Made by a program: the position numbers and the translations under genes. Below are positions 21,960-33,667 of a stretch of DNA of 64,000 nt, piece by piece. Within the stretch, counting starts at the first letter, position 1; each line of letters begins with the position of its first letter. The stretch is from Calliopum simillimum (lineage: Eukaryota; Arthropoda; Insecta; Diptera; Lauxaniidae). The notes beneath the pieces were generated by a model that had not been told where the DNA came from, ran no database searches, and worked only from the letters and a program-made list of their open reading frames with translations. The stretch is taken from assembly GCA_951812925.1 (NCBI GenBank), contig OX638369.1:63440228-63504227 (forward strand), given 5' to 3'.

Positions 21960-22806
21960 TCAATTCTCTTTTCACGAGCACCCAATATCTCTCCACAGGC
22001 CGGAGTTCTGGACAGCTGGGTGGGCTTGCCTCCCGTGGTAAAAAAATTTACATTATTATTTGCATACCACAAACGCTTGGCTTCTTTTGCCATAACTGCA
22101 AATGGCTTGCCACACAAGAAATTTCTTACTGCCAAAAATTTCTCATGTACATACAATTTGTATGGCGCATACCGAAACTGTTCAACGCAACGCTCTTTAT
22201 TTCGGTATGGCGCTTGACGCTTTTGTGTAACGTTAAATAACGCAACTCCTGACGCTCCAATTTAGGTATGGCAGTTAGGGAATTTTGTTTGCTTTTTTGT
22301 CCAGTATTGTTCCTGAATATTACCTCGTCCACCAGCCACATAAAAATCTTGACCCGGAAGTTGTGAAAAGTCTGCCAGAACATAGGTTTCATTATCCATC
22401 ACACAGCACGTACATTTTTTTATAAAATTAGACCTCAGTTTTTTAGCTCGTTTTTTTGCTTCTTAACTTTCTGAACTTTATATGACTTCAACTCAGTATT
22501 ATCTTTGGTTCTGCATACAAAAGAATCAGAGCATTTAACTACACGAGCTACTATTCTGACAGAAGTGTTCGGAGCTCTTCGAAAGAGTTGTTCGACAATT
22601 TTTGCCTTACCAATATTTGTTGGACCTTTTTTTCTTCCTGATCCAGGTTTTTGTGCAATGTTTAAGTCCTCTTTATACTGTTTAATGGCTTTAGAAACAG
22701 TGTGACGATAAACCTTGAAATCTGTTGCTATTTTTTTGAAAGTCCACAAAGGTTTTTTTTGAAAAGTTTTAATTATTTTTTCACGTACTTTTATTTCGCT
22801 GTCCAT
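21960..22806 (-). pseudogene. Decayed Tc1/mariner-superfamily transposase
   Basis: The 5' part (22806-22435) is an open 123-residue frame with two helix-turn-helix-like segments, FKKIATDFKVYRHTVSKAIK and SVRIVARVVKCSDSFVCRTK, linked by a basic GSGRKKGP hinge. This is the paired-like DNA-binding region of mariner-type transposases. After a gap, minus-strand sequence at 21960-22080 reads WYANNNVNF, then in a shifted frame SPPSCPELRPVERYWVLVKR. That is the C-terminal catalytic block whose E is the third acidic residue. The central part with the first two Asp is lost or scrambled. It resembles the rosa/maT lineages, but I cannot confirm which. Confidence 0.7.
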
Positions 22807-22989
22807 TTTGGAAGAGATAACAATTGAAAATGAATAATTTGAATAAATATAATATCTTATAAATATATTTTTAAAAGCTAAAGTAATTCAAAAAAAAAAA
22901 AATTATTCGTTGGACATAGGATAAGTTATGACTGAAAAAGTGTGTAGGTATAAGTTTTTTTCGACACACTCTTTATGTTAATTTTTAAA

Positions 22990-24077
22990 TTGCAACAAAA
23001 AAATTGAAAAACATTATTTTATAGAGAATTACATGTACTACAAACTGCAAGCTTTTTTGGTCAACATCTGTAGGCTCTGCATTTCTGTTTCTAACAAAGA
23101 ATAGTAATTGATCACTGGAAAACTGTGTCATTTCTGTCACAAAAAGTGCGCAATAAATAGTTGCCCAATAGATTGGCCACAAACATGTGCATTGTGGGCC
23201 GTGAGTTCGAAATGCTTGGCATACGTCAATGTAAAAAATGTAACACCAACAATACTATTTACAGCGTAATATGCGTCGCATTTAAAGAGTTCATTCGGGT
23301 AGTGTTGCATTTTAAGATACACATGATTAAAATACCTGATAGATTTGTAAACTAAAATCATGTCACGCATAACACAATTAAAGGCGCAACTTAATTGTGC
23401 AGGTCCACACCAAAAAGGCACTTTCGAAAACAAAAAGAATCGGGTTTCTGTGGTACCACCCATTTTTCAACCCTAATGTCGTTTTCTTTTCTCAAAAAAA
23501 TGTCACACTTTTTCTGCCCCGAGCGAAGGCTGTCAAAATGTTATGTTCTTTTCTAAAATTTTCTGAGCAGGCAAAATTGTAACAATTTTACACTTTTTTC
23601 AATCGACGGGGTAAGTATTTCGAATGTAGATTTTACACAAACAGATGATATTGAAAGCTTTTATTTAGTTTATTTATTAGTTCACGATTAGTACTATCCC
23701 GAAACTAGTGAAAAAGGGATGCAGTGGAGGCCAGTTTGATATTAGTTTGTAGTTTGTAGGGGCAAATAAATTTGAATCGTAACGAAAATAAAATACAATT
23801 TTCGTTTTTGCTTTTGAAATAATTTGTGTTTTGTGTCACTTGAATTGTGTGTCAAAATAAATTGTGGAAAAAAATTAAATTTATGAATTCATTTTTATTA
23901 ATTGATCCGACTGATCAATTAAAAGAATCCCGGATAATTGATCGAGTCAATGAAACATAGAAAAAATTAGCATTTGGCGATTTTAGTTTTAATTTAATGG
24001 TTTTTTATATGTACAGAGCACTAAGGATTTCTTTAAGTAAAAAGCTCCATAAGGAGATAATGAAAACAAAAATATGT
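22990..24077. other. No gene; repeat fragment at 23475-23523
   Basis: No recognisable protein. The stretch near 23475-23523 duplicates part of 6755-6805. AATTGATCCGACTGATCAAT and CCCGGATAATTGATC around 23900-23945 resemble the pogo-like end at 26.6-26.75 kb. Confidence 0.35.
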
Positions 24078-24085
24078 ATGTATAT

Positions 24086-25847
24086 TAGAGCGCCCACAAG
24101 ATATATGAAATGTGCAAAAAAACTAGATCTCAATAAAAAATTTGAAATCGGTAGTGGAAAAAACCCAGCCGGTTTTCGATCAAAGGTCGAAAAATTTACT
24201 AAAAAAAGGCAGGTCGCTTTGACTGCTCGTTACTTCAAAACTATTAATTTGTTCGTAATGCTTCTAAGCCAACTTTTGTAGATAATGACTAGGTCAACAT
24301 TATCTTTTTAGAAAGTTGTGGTCCAAAAATTAAATTTGTAGCTGTGTCGGTGCGTAAATTCAAATTTTTTAATAAAATTTTCATGACTTTTTTTCTATAA
24401 ATTGGTTTTTTGTAATTTTTTAAGGAAGGAATATTAGTTCTGAAATTCTAATATTGCAGAAGATTGAATGTTGATTAATTTAACACATCAAAATTATTTA
24501 AAAATATTAAGTTTTATGGTATGGAGCCGGTCTAAATGTTGGAAAAAAATAAGTATTTTAATTTTTTTCTTTTAATCGCTACTTTATTGGATGCAAGAAA
24601 ATGCATTGCTAGTTATTATCAAATGCATCATTTAGAACTGCTTTTTACCTTCAAAATGAGCTATGAAATGGGTTGGTGCGACTTTTTTTCAAAAAGTTAT
24701 GACCATTTTAAAATGACCTCATGAAAGTTAAAAATCATGTGTGGATTCTCTATAGCAATTGCCATATTGTTATATCTTTTATAATGCTATTTTTAAATGG
24801 TCATAACTTTTTAAAGAAAAATCATACAAGACCATTCTGTAACTCATTTTGAAGGAGAAGAACTGTACTAAATGACACATTTAATAGAAAAGACCAAAAC
24901 GTGTTTCTGCGTGTTCTACACAACCTCAAAAATCGTGTTTTTCGAACATTAGGGGTAAGATATCTCACAAACCATAAGTGATATAGCAATTTCGCGTCCA
25001 ATTTCGAGTTCAGCATTAATAAATACATCTAAAATAACTATTTTGGTTTTGGTTTGTAGTCGTTTTTTTTAAATACCGTTTTTCGACCTCATTCTAGAAA
25101 CCATGCCATGAACCGATTTTGAAAACTTTTTTTTCTTATTCAGTAAATGCTCAGGTGCAATTTCACATCTTTGTGCAGTTCACGACAACTTGATTGCAAT
25201 TTTTTCCTGGGCTGCGTGCACGAAATTCGAAATTTCGATTATCTCTTCTGGAACAGCTCAAAAATGCACTGAAACGAAAATAAAGCTATTGTCGTATTCA
25301 GCGATCCCAAAGTAGTTTAGAAAATAGGACTACCAAAATGGTTTCTTACCAAATTAAAAATTAAAAAGAAAAAATAAAAATATAAATTATTTTTCTTAAC
25401 TTTAAAACGGGCTCCATTTCTTAAAAACATTAACATTTAATTCCTTACAACGAAAGAATTCCAGAACCAATATTCCGCTCTTTACAAAAAACTAATTTAT
25501 AGAAAAAATTCATGAAAATTTTCTTAAAAAATTGAAATTTTTGTACCGACACAGCCACAAATTTAACTTTTGGACCAAAAATTTCTAAGAAGATAATGTT
25601 GACCTTGTCATTCTCTACAAAAGTTGGCTTAGAAATATTACGAAAAATTGAATAGTTTTGAAGTAACGGGCAGTCAAAGCGACTTGCCCTTTTTTAGTAA
25701 ATTTTTCGACCTTTGATCGAAAACCGGCTGGGTTTTTTCCACTACCGATTCCAAATTTTTTTTTGAGATCTTATTTTTTTGACCTCTAATTTCAGGAAAT
25801 GGACGGGGAGCAAGCAAAATCAGAAATTTGCACATATGGGCGCTCTA
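24086..25847. mobile_element. hAT inverted-repeat element with 8-bp TSD
   Basis: Flanked by ATGTATAT on both sides (24078-24085; 25848-25855). Ends read TAGAGCGCCCA and, inverted, TAGAGCGCCCA. Each arm is about 300 bp and contains AACCCAGCCGGTTTTCGATC and GTCAACATTATCTT-like blocks mirrored at 25585-25735. The right arm carries about 60 extra bases. The centre holds the foldback family also seen at 8.9-9.4 kb. TAGAG ends plus 8-bp duplication indicate hAT. No transposase remains. Confidence 0.75.
24570..25060. repeat. Nested foldback, copy of 8915-9380
   Basis: Arms mirror about 24755: CTTCAAAATGAGCTATGAAA on the left versus its complement at about 24832-24860, plus AAAAAGTTATGACCATTT repeated inversely. 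It corresponds in reverse orientation to the repeat at 8.9-9.4 kb. Confidence 0.6.
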
Positions 25848-25979
25848 ATGTATATTGTATTAAAAAGTGCATTAGGTACATAAAGGGAACTTCAATTGAC
25901 CTTATTTTAAGGTGAATTTATAAAGAAAATGAATACAAAATATAAATTTGGAAAAACTAGGTGAATCGGATGACAAATA

Positions 25980-26300
25980 CACAAACAAACAAAATCTAGT
26001 TTTTATAAAGTAGATTTTCGTTTATTCCTCATAACTTGAAAACTATAAAAGATGGCTCAGAATTTTTAACATTTTTGAAATCAGCGCGATCAAGTTATTG
26101 GAAATTGATACCTATTTTGAAAAAAAAATTCGGACCACGCCCCAACTTTGTATGGGAGGTAGGCGTGTCCGTCAGCGGATTTTGTTCATATTCGCAGATT
26201 TCAATAGCCTAGCGCTTTTATTACTATATATGTATGACCGCCGTTCCATACAAACCCTCCCATTGTGGACCGGTCTGAAAGGGTTGCGAAAATCAGTTTT
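25980..26300 (+). repeat. Dispersed repeat, second copy at 55850-56110
   Basis: Aligns with 55.85-56.11 kb in the same orientation. Shared: ACATTTTTGAAATCAGCGC, GGTAGGCGTGTCCGT, AGCGGATTTTGTTC and TATGACCGCCGTTCCATA. Non-coding in both copies. The copy at 55.85 kb sits next to CGGAGATATGA-type modules. Confidence 0.6.
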
Positions 26301-26599
26301 TTTTGCAAATATCTCGCTAACGGTTACTTCTATAGAAAAATGTTGGGACAATTTTGTAATTGTGTGCGTATAAGAAGTTATTCAGGGTCAAATTTTCCGA
26401 TGTTTTTATAATTTCCAGTGGCATCAGAAATAAAAATAGCAATATACGTGATTTTGGCTATTTAAAACCTTAAAGTCCAAAATATCAGCTTGATCAAAAC
26501 CCTTTAATAATCTGGGAAGAACTAATCTGTAAAATTTTTGTTACTTTTAATATTGTTGATCTTTTAAAAGCAGTATTTTATATGTATTTTTCATTTGGG

Positions 26600-26745
26600 A
26601 AAACCAATTAAGCGGGAATCAATTAACAGGGGATTTGGGTGCCTTTTTCAATAAAAACAGTTTCACTAGGCTTTTTTTAGTTCAATTATCCGGGGAAGTC
26701 AATTAAAAGGGGGTCATTTAAGCGGGGTCTACTACTACACTGGTT
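26600..26745. mobile_element. Possible pogo/Tigger-type terminus
   Basis: Read on the minus strand it begins CAGTGTAGTAGTAGACCCCG, then CTTAAATGACCCCC and AATTGAACT. CAGT-type ends with GACCCCGCTTAA sequence recall pogo/Tigger elements. A possible opposite end with AATTGATC and CCGGATAATTGA lies at 23.90-23.95 kb, which would put the hAT element at 24.09 kb inside it. Weak evidence. Confidence 0.3.
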
Positions 26746-27134
26746 GAAGGCTAGCTTTTAAAAGACTACTTCACACCACAACTAGGCCCGGACTGGTGTA
26801 AACGTAATGCAGAAGGGGATAATTGAAATTTCGTAGGTCATCAGCACACAAAAGAGAACAGTTGCTTGTATGCAAAAGGGATTGAAGTCGGACTAGTACT
26901 GGTTGTTAGAGGACTAGTTAATGAACTACACTTGAACTAGTCCGTTTGACTGCAGGGATTCGATTGAATTCAAATTTATTAAATAAAATAAAAACAAATG
27001 TCACAATTGTGAGAAAAAATTTATTTTGTGATTTTTATGGAATTTTTTGTTCTTGTCTTATTTAAAAAAAGGTAACATTTTATCAGGGTAGAGTGCAAAA
27101 CTAAAAAAATGATACACTTCAAAAATTAAATTTT

Positions 27135-27699
27135 AAAATGGTTTTTGTTGACTATATGAAAATTATACTAATTTTATGAACTTTAGTCAATGTTTTGCAA
27201 GAATCGAAAATTCCATGCATTTTCCAACTTAGAATATTATGACAATTAGGAGAAGAGAAAAAACCACTGAACATGGCTATGGTGACATATGTTTCGGTTA
27301 CCGCCACGTAACCATCATCAGACCAATTTATGTTTTATTTAATTTATTTTAAATTAAATGAAATAACAATTGAAAAATTTTTGAACTTTTTGTCTGAGGC
27401 CGGGATCGATCTATGAACCTTTCGAAATCAATCTCTCTACATAGCGCATTTATCAACGGACTGCGCTGTGTGCCCTCGGAAAAATTGGTAGCTTAAGTGC
27501 CTATATGCATGTAGCGTGGTTTCATTCTCTATACTCCTTTGTCATCATTCATGTTGTGTTTGTTTGGTAAGGCTCAGCCATTGGCTGAGAATCAATACCG
27601 TTATATTATATGACTGACAAGTGTTGCCAGTTGCACATATTTGGCGTGTTCTCCATTATTACTTAAAATGGTTTATGTTGACTATATGAAAATTATACT
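27135..27699 (+). repeat. 35-bp direct repeats bracketing about 495 bp
   Basis: AAAATGGTTTTTGTTGACTA and continuing bases at 27135-27169 recur at 27665-27699 with one mismatch. They enclose the tRNA-like module and a CTCAGCCATTGGCTGAG hairpin near 27575. They are too long for an ordinary target duplication and could reflect unequal recombination or template switching. Confidence 0.6.
27392..27470 (-). other. tRNA-like module (A box/B box)
   Basis: On the minus strand AGCGC-AGTCCGTTGATAAAT-GCGCT forms a five-base-pair D-arm stem containing an A-box-like AGCGCAGTCCG. About 35 bases on, AGATCGATCCC is a B-box match. Acceptor stems do not pair. It is bracketed by 35-bp direct repeats at 27135-27169 and 27665-27699. 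Confidence 0.5.
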
Positions 27700-27994
27700 T
27701 TACTTTACGGATGGTGCTTTACAAACGGTTGACCGCACAAGATTTCGCAATGGACACGTTATTTCTTATGCGTAAGTGAAAATAGTTCCGGTGGGAAAAA
27801 AAAAATTAACTTGGAATCCCTTCACAAAAAAATTACATCCGTTGGCCAGACATTTGGGGTAAATTTATGTAAAAATTTATCGATGTCTTAAAGAAGGTAT
27901 CATATTCGTTATTGGGTCGTATAGTTTCAAAGATGATGTATTTCATTTCTACTTTCTGAAGATATTGAAGATCGAAAATTTGTTGATTTCTTAA

Positions 27995-28325
27995 CCCTCT
28001 CGACCCGGGAAAAAACTGTGGGGTACACAATATTTGTGATAGGTTAATCTTTTAAACTAAATTTAAGTAAAATGTTTGACCGTCTCTAAATTAAAATTTT
28101 CACCGCCAGAGGCGCTTTCGGTCTATACTCCCAACAGATGTTTTCGATTTGAATTTTTGGGATGCAATGTCCTTGGAGTGGTTATAAGAAAAACAGTGGC
28201 TACTAAAAATTGCATTAATTTCATTAATTCATTCAATTTAAGTGAAGTTAATAACCGAGTTATATTATTCAAAAGTATTTATTAAAAAATTTTTGGGATA
28301 TATTGTCCCAACCGGTTCGAAAGGG
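27995..28325. mobile_element. piggyBac-like MITE (331 bp, TTAA TSD)
   Basis: Flanked by TTAA (27991-27994; 28326-28329). Ends read CCCTCTCGACCCGG and, inverted, CCCTTTCGAACCGG. A near-identical 332-bp copy lies at 58832-59163, also at TTAA. TTAA duplication with CCC-initial ends is diagnostic of piggyBac-type elements. It encodes no transposase; a 69-codon frame inside is not conserved in the second copy. Confidence 0.8.
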
Positions 28326-28891
28326 TTAAGATATTTAAGGTTAACAAAGGAATAGGCACATCAGTTTTGAAAGTAACTTCAAAATGAAATTCGAAATTAG
28401 CTAGAAATTGACAGACATTTGAAAACTATGAAATAAGCCAACGTTTGTATATAACAGTGGGAAACAAATTCGGTGTTCAATTCAATTTTTATTAAATGTA
28501 GAATACATCACCTTCAAATCAATACGACACAAATAAAAAAATTTAATAAAAACACTGTGTCTCAGTACGATATATGTGATCAGTTCTGACAAAGTTTCCG
28601 TGCAGATTTCTTGCAAAATATATTCTTTATACTCTTATAGCCCTGATATACTTATTTACCCTATGGCATACTTACTACATAAATTTCATTATCGGAATAT
28701 AGGGAGATAACAATGCCGGTCACTCTATCTCTCAGAAATCTAGTGGTTTAGTGCGAATGTTAACTTTTTCGCTATTCATCGCAAATCAACAAAATTCATG
28801 TTGAATTACGAATTTAGTTTTGTTTTATCTTTCGCGCAGCTTGGAACACTTCTTATCAATTAGATTTTCATTGGTTTGACAAATAAAAACA

Positions 28892-28943
28892 ATGGATTTT
28901 GTTATTGATAAAAGCGATCAGGAGGAATTTAGATTAAAGTGGG
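28892..28943 (+). CDS. Possible short first coding exon
   Basis: AAAACAATGG opens a short frame, MDFVIDKSDQEEFRLKW, followed by G|GTAAAA, a plausible splice donor. It follows sequence that looks like an untranslated leader. It could equally be a transposon first exon or chance. No downstream exon was identified. Confidence 0.15.
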
Positions 28944-29118
28944 TAAAATATATGCATATGTACATCTTCAAGTTCTGTTATTTTAAGTTTAAGTGATAAT
29001 ACTCTTCAGGTTTTACTTCACTTAAAGATATAATTCGTACTTTTCTAAACTCTATTATATTTCATTTGGTGTTATTTTGAAATGAGTTTCTTGTTTTATT
29101 TTCATACATATCTATATA

Positions 29119-29590
29119 CAGACTAACAAAAAACTGCACCTAGATGGGGGGTCTAAAATGTACTCCTCAGGAGTTATAGGGTTAAAACTGATTTTCGGAC
29201 TTTTTTCAGAAAAAAATTTTTCTTGGATCGCCCTAAGGCTTTAGAGAAAACATTTTTATGGCAAAGTTTTAGTTAATTGTAGGAGCTTTCAGAAAATGTA
29301 TGTGGGTTATAGGATTTAAAAGGATTTTGCAAAGTTCTGGACCTTTAAAGTTGATGTTTTATTTTTGCCCCATTTTTTGACTTCGGCTGCCATTTTAATA
29401 TTAAAAAGGTCCTATTAACATACACTTTTATAATTTTTTTCAATTCAGATTAAATTTCCTTTAATTCGGTGGTACATTTCTTACACCATAACTTCTCAGG
29501 GGTTGGAAAATGTATGGAATTTTCGATTCTTGCAAAACATTGACTAAAGTTCATAAAATTAGTAAAATTAAATTTTATTTAGAAAAGAAA
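29119..29590 (+). repeat. Dispersed repeat, inverted copy at 56590-56895
   Basis: Starts GACTAACAAAAAACTGCACC, then ATGGGGGGTCTAAAATGTAC and GAGTTATAGGGTTAAAACTG. The reverse complement is found at 56590-56895, ending GGTGCAAATTTTCGTTAGTC. Its distal part (ACATTGACTAAAGTTCATAA) is also found inverted at 27168-27232, so three pieces of one family occur here. Non-coding. Confidence 0.6.
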
Positions 29591-29599
29591 ATGCTATAA

Positions 29600-31020
29600 G
29601 TCATTCCTCTAATCTGTATTATCTACAATGTTGATTCTACATATGTATTGTCAAAATTTCATCAAAACAATTGACGTGATTTTCCAGTCTATAAACGCAA
29701 AAAACTTTCTTTTTTTTTCATTTATTTGTGATCTTTTGATGTGGACATCCACAATTCAGACAAATTTAAGCAGATACATCTATTGATGCTTCTGTAGTCG
29801 TATAAAAATAAACATCTAATTTAAATTAAGTAACAATTTCATTGCATTTCCCAATGCGATTCCCATTTTGCATGCAATCAATTTGAAAAAAATAGAAAAT
29901 GCAAAATAAAAAATGTCATTGCTTTAAGCAGCTTACTCATATTGCCATCCTGCTCTAATTGAAAGAGATCAGAGTATTGTTTATGTCAACAAAGTTTCAA
30001 AAGTTTTACAAACTAAATGATGCAAATATTTTCACTAAAGAAATGCTGAGGGAAAAAAGTTATGATTTCATTTATTTGCGTCATTATAAACTTACCTGCT
30101 GAGCATTTGCGCAAAAAGCCAAGTTAGGAAGGGGGCGAGTTGCTGTTACCAAGACTGTCGTCAGTCTGGTCGAAAGAGAAAACAACAACTATGAACGGAT
30201 TAAAGGCAACAACAACAACAACCATATTGATGATGAGGACTTAATTCCAATTTAATTGTAAAACCTCCATGTAGACGGCAAGAAAAGTCGTCGTTTGTCT
30301 GTTTGATAAAGTGCAACTTTTCTTGACTTGAGGGCAATTCTGCGAGCAAATTAAAATAAAGAACAACTTTTCGTTGTTGACTTAACTGCATTAAATACAG
30401 ATTTTGAAAGAGCAAGTTTTTTTTATCTTCACAAATCACCTGTGCAGTGACATTTTTTCAAAGAGAAAAAAAAGCTATGTTCAAAAAGATTTTATTTGTA
30501 ACATAAATAATCTTCTGTTCTTCAAAAAATGCAAAAATTACTGTTTAATTAGTTCAATATAAATTTATCAAAAAAAATCTTGTTTTATAATGAAAGGGAA
30601 AGGAAAACGTAATTCCTACTTAATATACATCAAAAATCGATAATGACTTTCTTTACAACACTGATTTGTTTTAAAATCTACTGCACCTAGACTATCAAAG
30701 CGGTATATATTACATTTAACCTGGTCAAAAATTAAATACCCTACACCAACAGTCTATCGTTTTGATGTGAATCAGTTAGTATCGGTTCCCATACAAAAAT
30801 AAAAAAGTTCGGTTTACATCGACCATTCTAATTCTGCAATGATTTTAAACAAAACAAAAAGTTGTTTTTCAACCTCTAAATAAGTAGCTGCTTGATATAT
30901 GTAGCTCCACCATTTGACGTTAAGGGTGTTAAAATGGTAGGTGTGGTACTTTGTTATCGATCAAAATCTGCATTATCGACCCTTGTCCGCTATTTTTTGT
31001 GTCATTTTCATCGTGACAGT
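29600..31020. other. No gene; short CAA/AAC microsatellites
   Basis: Unique-looking sequence. Short CAACAACAACAA runs at 30180-30222 make the serine/cysteine-rich frame at 30200-30439 an artefact. The part from 29.9 to 30.5 kb is less AT-rich than its surroundings. Confidence 0.4.
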
Positions 31021-31029
31021 ATAGGATTT

Positions 31030-31595
31030 TAGTTATGGGTGCAAACGCTATGATCGATTCAGAAAAAATGGGGTCGCAATCACCATATTAATGAAACAAC
31101 TGTGCGCAACATTCTGAATAACTTTTATCAAACTGGGTCCGTACTTGATGTTCCGAAGCCAACCAGAGTGCGAAATACACGCAGTGCTGAGAATATTGCT
31201 GACGTAATTAAAAGTGACGTCGAGTCCCCCGAAATGTCTATTCGCCATCGTTCGCAACAATTGGCCATTTACCACACTATGTTGGAGGAATATTTTGTGC
31301 CGGAGGTTAAAGCCTAGTGCACCAAACACAACTCGCCTCAATTTCCCGAACCGTGTAATTTTTCGTCGCGGTGATATGAATTGGCCGCCCAGATCATGCA
31401 ATTTGACGCCGTTAGACTTTTTTCTGTGGGGTTACACGAAGGAAAAAGTCTATGTGAATGATCTGAAAACAACTCTAGACTTGAAAAGCAATATTACATC
31501 GATGATTAGGGCCATTCTGGAGGCCATACTGCAAATTGTCATCGAACGAAATAAAATATTTGGAAAAATTCCGAACCTTACATTTTATATTTGAG
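31030..31595 (+). pseudogene. Decayed mariner-type transposase (HTH and C-terminal DDE block)
   Basis: The first frame reads NETTVRNILNNFYQTGSV and NIADVIKSDVESPEMSIRHR. These are the DNA-binding and linker region typical of DUF4817-containing mariner-like transposases. After a deletion and frame change the second frame reads GDMNWPPRSCNLTPLDFFLW and GYTKEKVYVNDLKTTLDLKS. This is the conserved last catalytic block (PPRSC-LTPLDFFLWG) of that family. The middle catalytic region is largely missing, so the copy is dead. It belongs to the same broad family as the fragments at 5.4 and 21.9 kb. Confidence 0.8.
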
Positions 31596-31804
31596 TACGC
31601 AAGCTCTATTAAGTGCCTTTACCGTGGATATTTTGTATAAAGAAATTTAATTTACATAGTCAAATTTGTCACCAAGTCAGAAATAAAACCTTTCTTACTC
31701 TTTAGAAACCCGATCACGAATGAAAAAACAGTGGCTAATAAAAAACCGTAACGAAACCGATATGCATTTATTCATCGTTAATTACTTAGTAAACATTCAT
31801 TGTG

Positions 31805-31842
31805 AAGTTTTTGGGGTGTCTAATAGTTTTGGCCAAAACTGT
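31805..31842 (-). mobile_element. Tc1-like terminus
   Basis: On the minus strand ACAGTTTTGGCCAAAACTAT then TAGACACCCC resembles Tc1-type terminal repeats (ACAGT start beside TA). It may be the right end of the element that held the transposase relic at 31.0-31.6 kb. A matching left end was not found. Confidence 0.4.
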
Positions 31843-32047
31843 ACATTAAGGTGGGTCCAATTGTTCGGGTGAGAAAAAAGCGAAAGGCTTGAGGAAAAAT
31901 CTTTTTTTCAAGTGGGAATTTTTATGTCCTTACGTTTGGATCTTAGACCCATTGTTTTTTGGGGAAATTTTCTTGGAATTCTTCGTAGATTTCGTTTTTG
32001 CTACACGCTTGTTGACAAAAAAAAATATTTGACCAACCCCACTGTAC
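31841..32047. mobile_element. Possible short MITE (about 207 bp)
   Basis: GTACATTAAGGTGGGTC on the left is mirrored imperfectly by GACCAACCCCACTGTAC at about 32030-32046. Non-coding interior. GGTGGG-type ends of this kind are common in fly MITEs, but the match is imperfect. Confidence 0.35.
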
Positions 32048-32163
32048 ATTTACCAGAACGAACAATAGTTACCTCAGCGCTGCTCATTTTATTGGGTCAA
32101 TTCTTTGTAATTTTTCCATTTTGTTTCTTTTGTTTGTTTATCCTTATCATTTTCATATTGTTA

Positions 32164-32203
32164 TCGAACTGGTTCCCCAAATTAATTTGGGGAACCAGTT
32201 CGA
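32164..32203. repeat. Perfect 40-bp palindrome
   Basis: TCGAACTGGTTCCCCAAATT is followed immediately by its exact reverse complement, with TTAA at the centre and no spacer. It could form a cruciform or be two element termini joined head to head. Confidence 0.9.
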
Positions 32204-33255
32204 ATTCATTGATTTATTGAATTCAATACAAGGTATTTTCGAATTTCAATTTCAATGATGTTCTCAGCTTTAAGTACATTTTTTTTCCATATCAATAAAC
32301 CATGTTAAGTAGATTTACATAATAAAAAATTTGCATACATATTTTGTTTGACGGTTTGTCAATGAATCTGTTAGTCATTCGAAATTTTTCTTTTTCTAAT
32401 ACACCAATATGTAGCTACAACAAAGACAAAACAAACAGAATGCATTACAAAGGTATGGGCAATGTCAATATGTAACAACAAGAGAAAAAAACACGAGAAT
32501 AAAAACAAACCAGACAAAAAACACATAACTTTTAGCCAAACATTAAAAAAAAAAAAAAACAGGGCTCCGTATCCTGCAAGCACAACTTTACAGACATTTG
32601 CGTACAAATGCGTATATGTGTGTGTATCTACATACAAGGACAACAAAATTAATGAAAAACAATCAAAATACGTGTATAGCAAAACAACAACAACAAAAGT
32701 CCCCACATTCATTTATTTCATTGCGCTATCGATATCCTTTTCTGTGCTCTGCTGGTGCATCCAACTCGCATTGGCGATCGTTGTAACTCAGTTTCAGTTG
32801 TAGCTTCTGCTTTTCCTTCGAATTGGTGAATAAAAGGAAAAAAATCCTTGCGGCAAAACACATAACGTTGAAAATCAACTTAATAAAAATAACTACAAAC
32901 TGCAAAAAAAAGGATACGGAAATAAACGCAAATAAAAAAGAGAACCAAATAGATTTGCGAAAACGATGCTTTCAAACCAAAATTCTAGTTGCACAGTGAT
33001 TATATGATTTGACAAAACAAGGACACTTAAAGTTTTTAATATCACAGTACATTGCAGCGCCAGTTAACGATTTAAAATTTAAACGATACATATAAATTTC
33101 TAGAAGAGATAACTCAATAGCTGTATCAGCAATATTGAACTAACTGCCATTAATAGGAGTGTTTGTTGACGGACGCTTTGATACCATGAACCCTTCGATA
33201 ACTACTTCTTTACTATTTTATGGATGATTTTGGTTTTTTTTTTGTCTCTTAATTC
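32204..33255. other. No recognised gene; possible promoter/leader-like stretch near 32.7-32.95 kb
   Basis: Mostly A-rich unique sequence. Around 32785 the sequence CTCAGTTTCAGTTG contains TCAGTT, the insect initiator consensus, followed by an A-rich leader-like stretch without ATG-led frames of note. This is only suggestive. Confidence 0.25.
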
Positions 33256-33667
33256 CACACGGAGAAAAATACGCATTTTTACTCCACTCGGCTAGTTGAA
33301 AAATTAAAGTAATCAACACTAAATTTCAAATATAATTTACCTTACGTAAGAACTATTTGATTGGTCCCTAACGTCATATTTACAAATAAAATGTAGTTAA
33401 ATAATAAAGGAATATTTACTACAAATTTCCTACATTTGAATTTATGTAAAGTAATTTATACTTTCAGAAAAAAAATTTAAGACCATTTTGAATTTATAAT
33501 TCTAGTCAAAATAACTATATTTTTTTCACGCATAAAAATGAGTGTCATAATTGTCCCCCACTCGAGTAAGGTAAATATCATAAAAATATAAAATCATTTT
33601 GACTTTTATAATTTTAGTAACAAACAGATATTTTCTTTATATACAAATTTTTTTGCTTCTACATCAC

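Noticed and set aside
22505..22705. Plus-strand 66-codon frame
   Set aside because: It is the antisense shadow of the mariner-type helix-turn-helix frame on the minus strand.
32371..32803. Antisense pair of 113-codon frames
   Set aside because: They cover the same A/T-rich DNA on opposite strands, typical of low-complexity sequence; no motif supports either.
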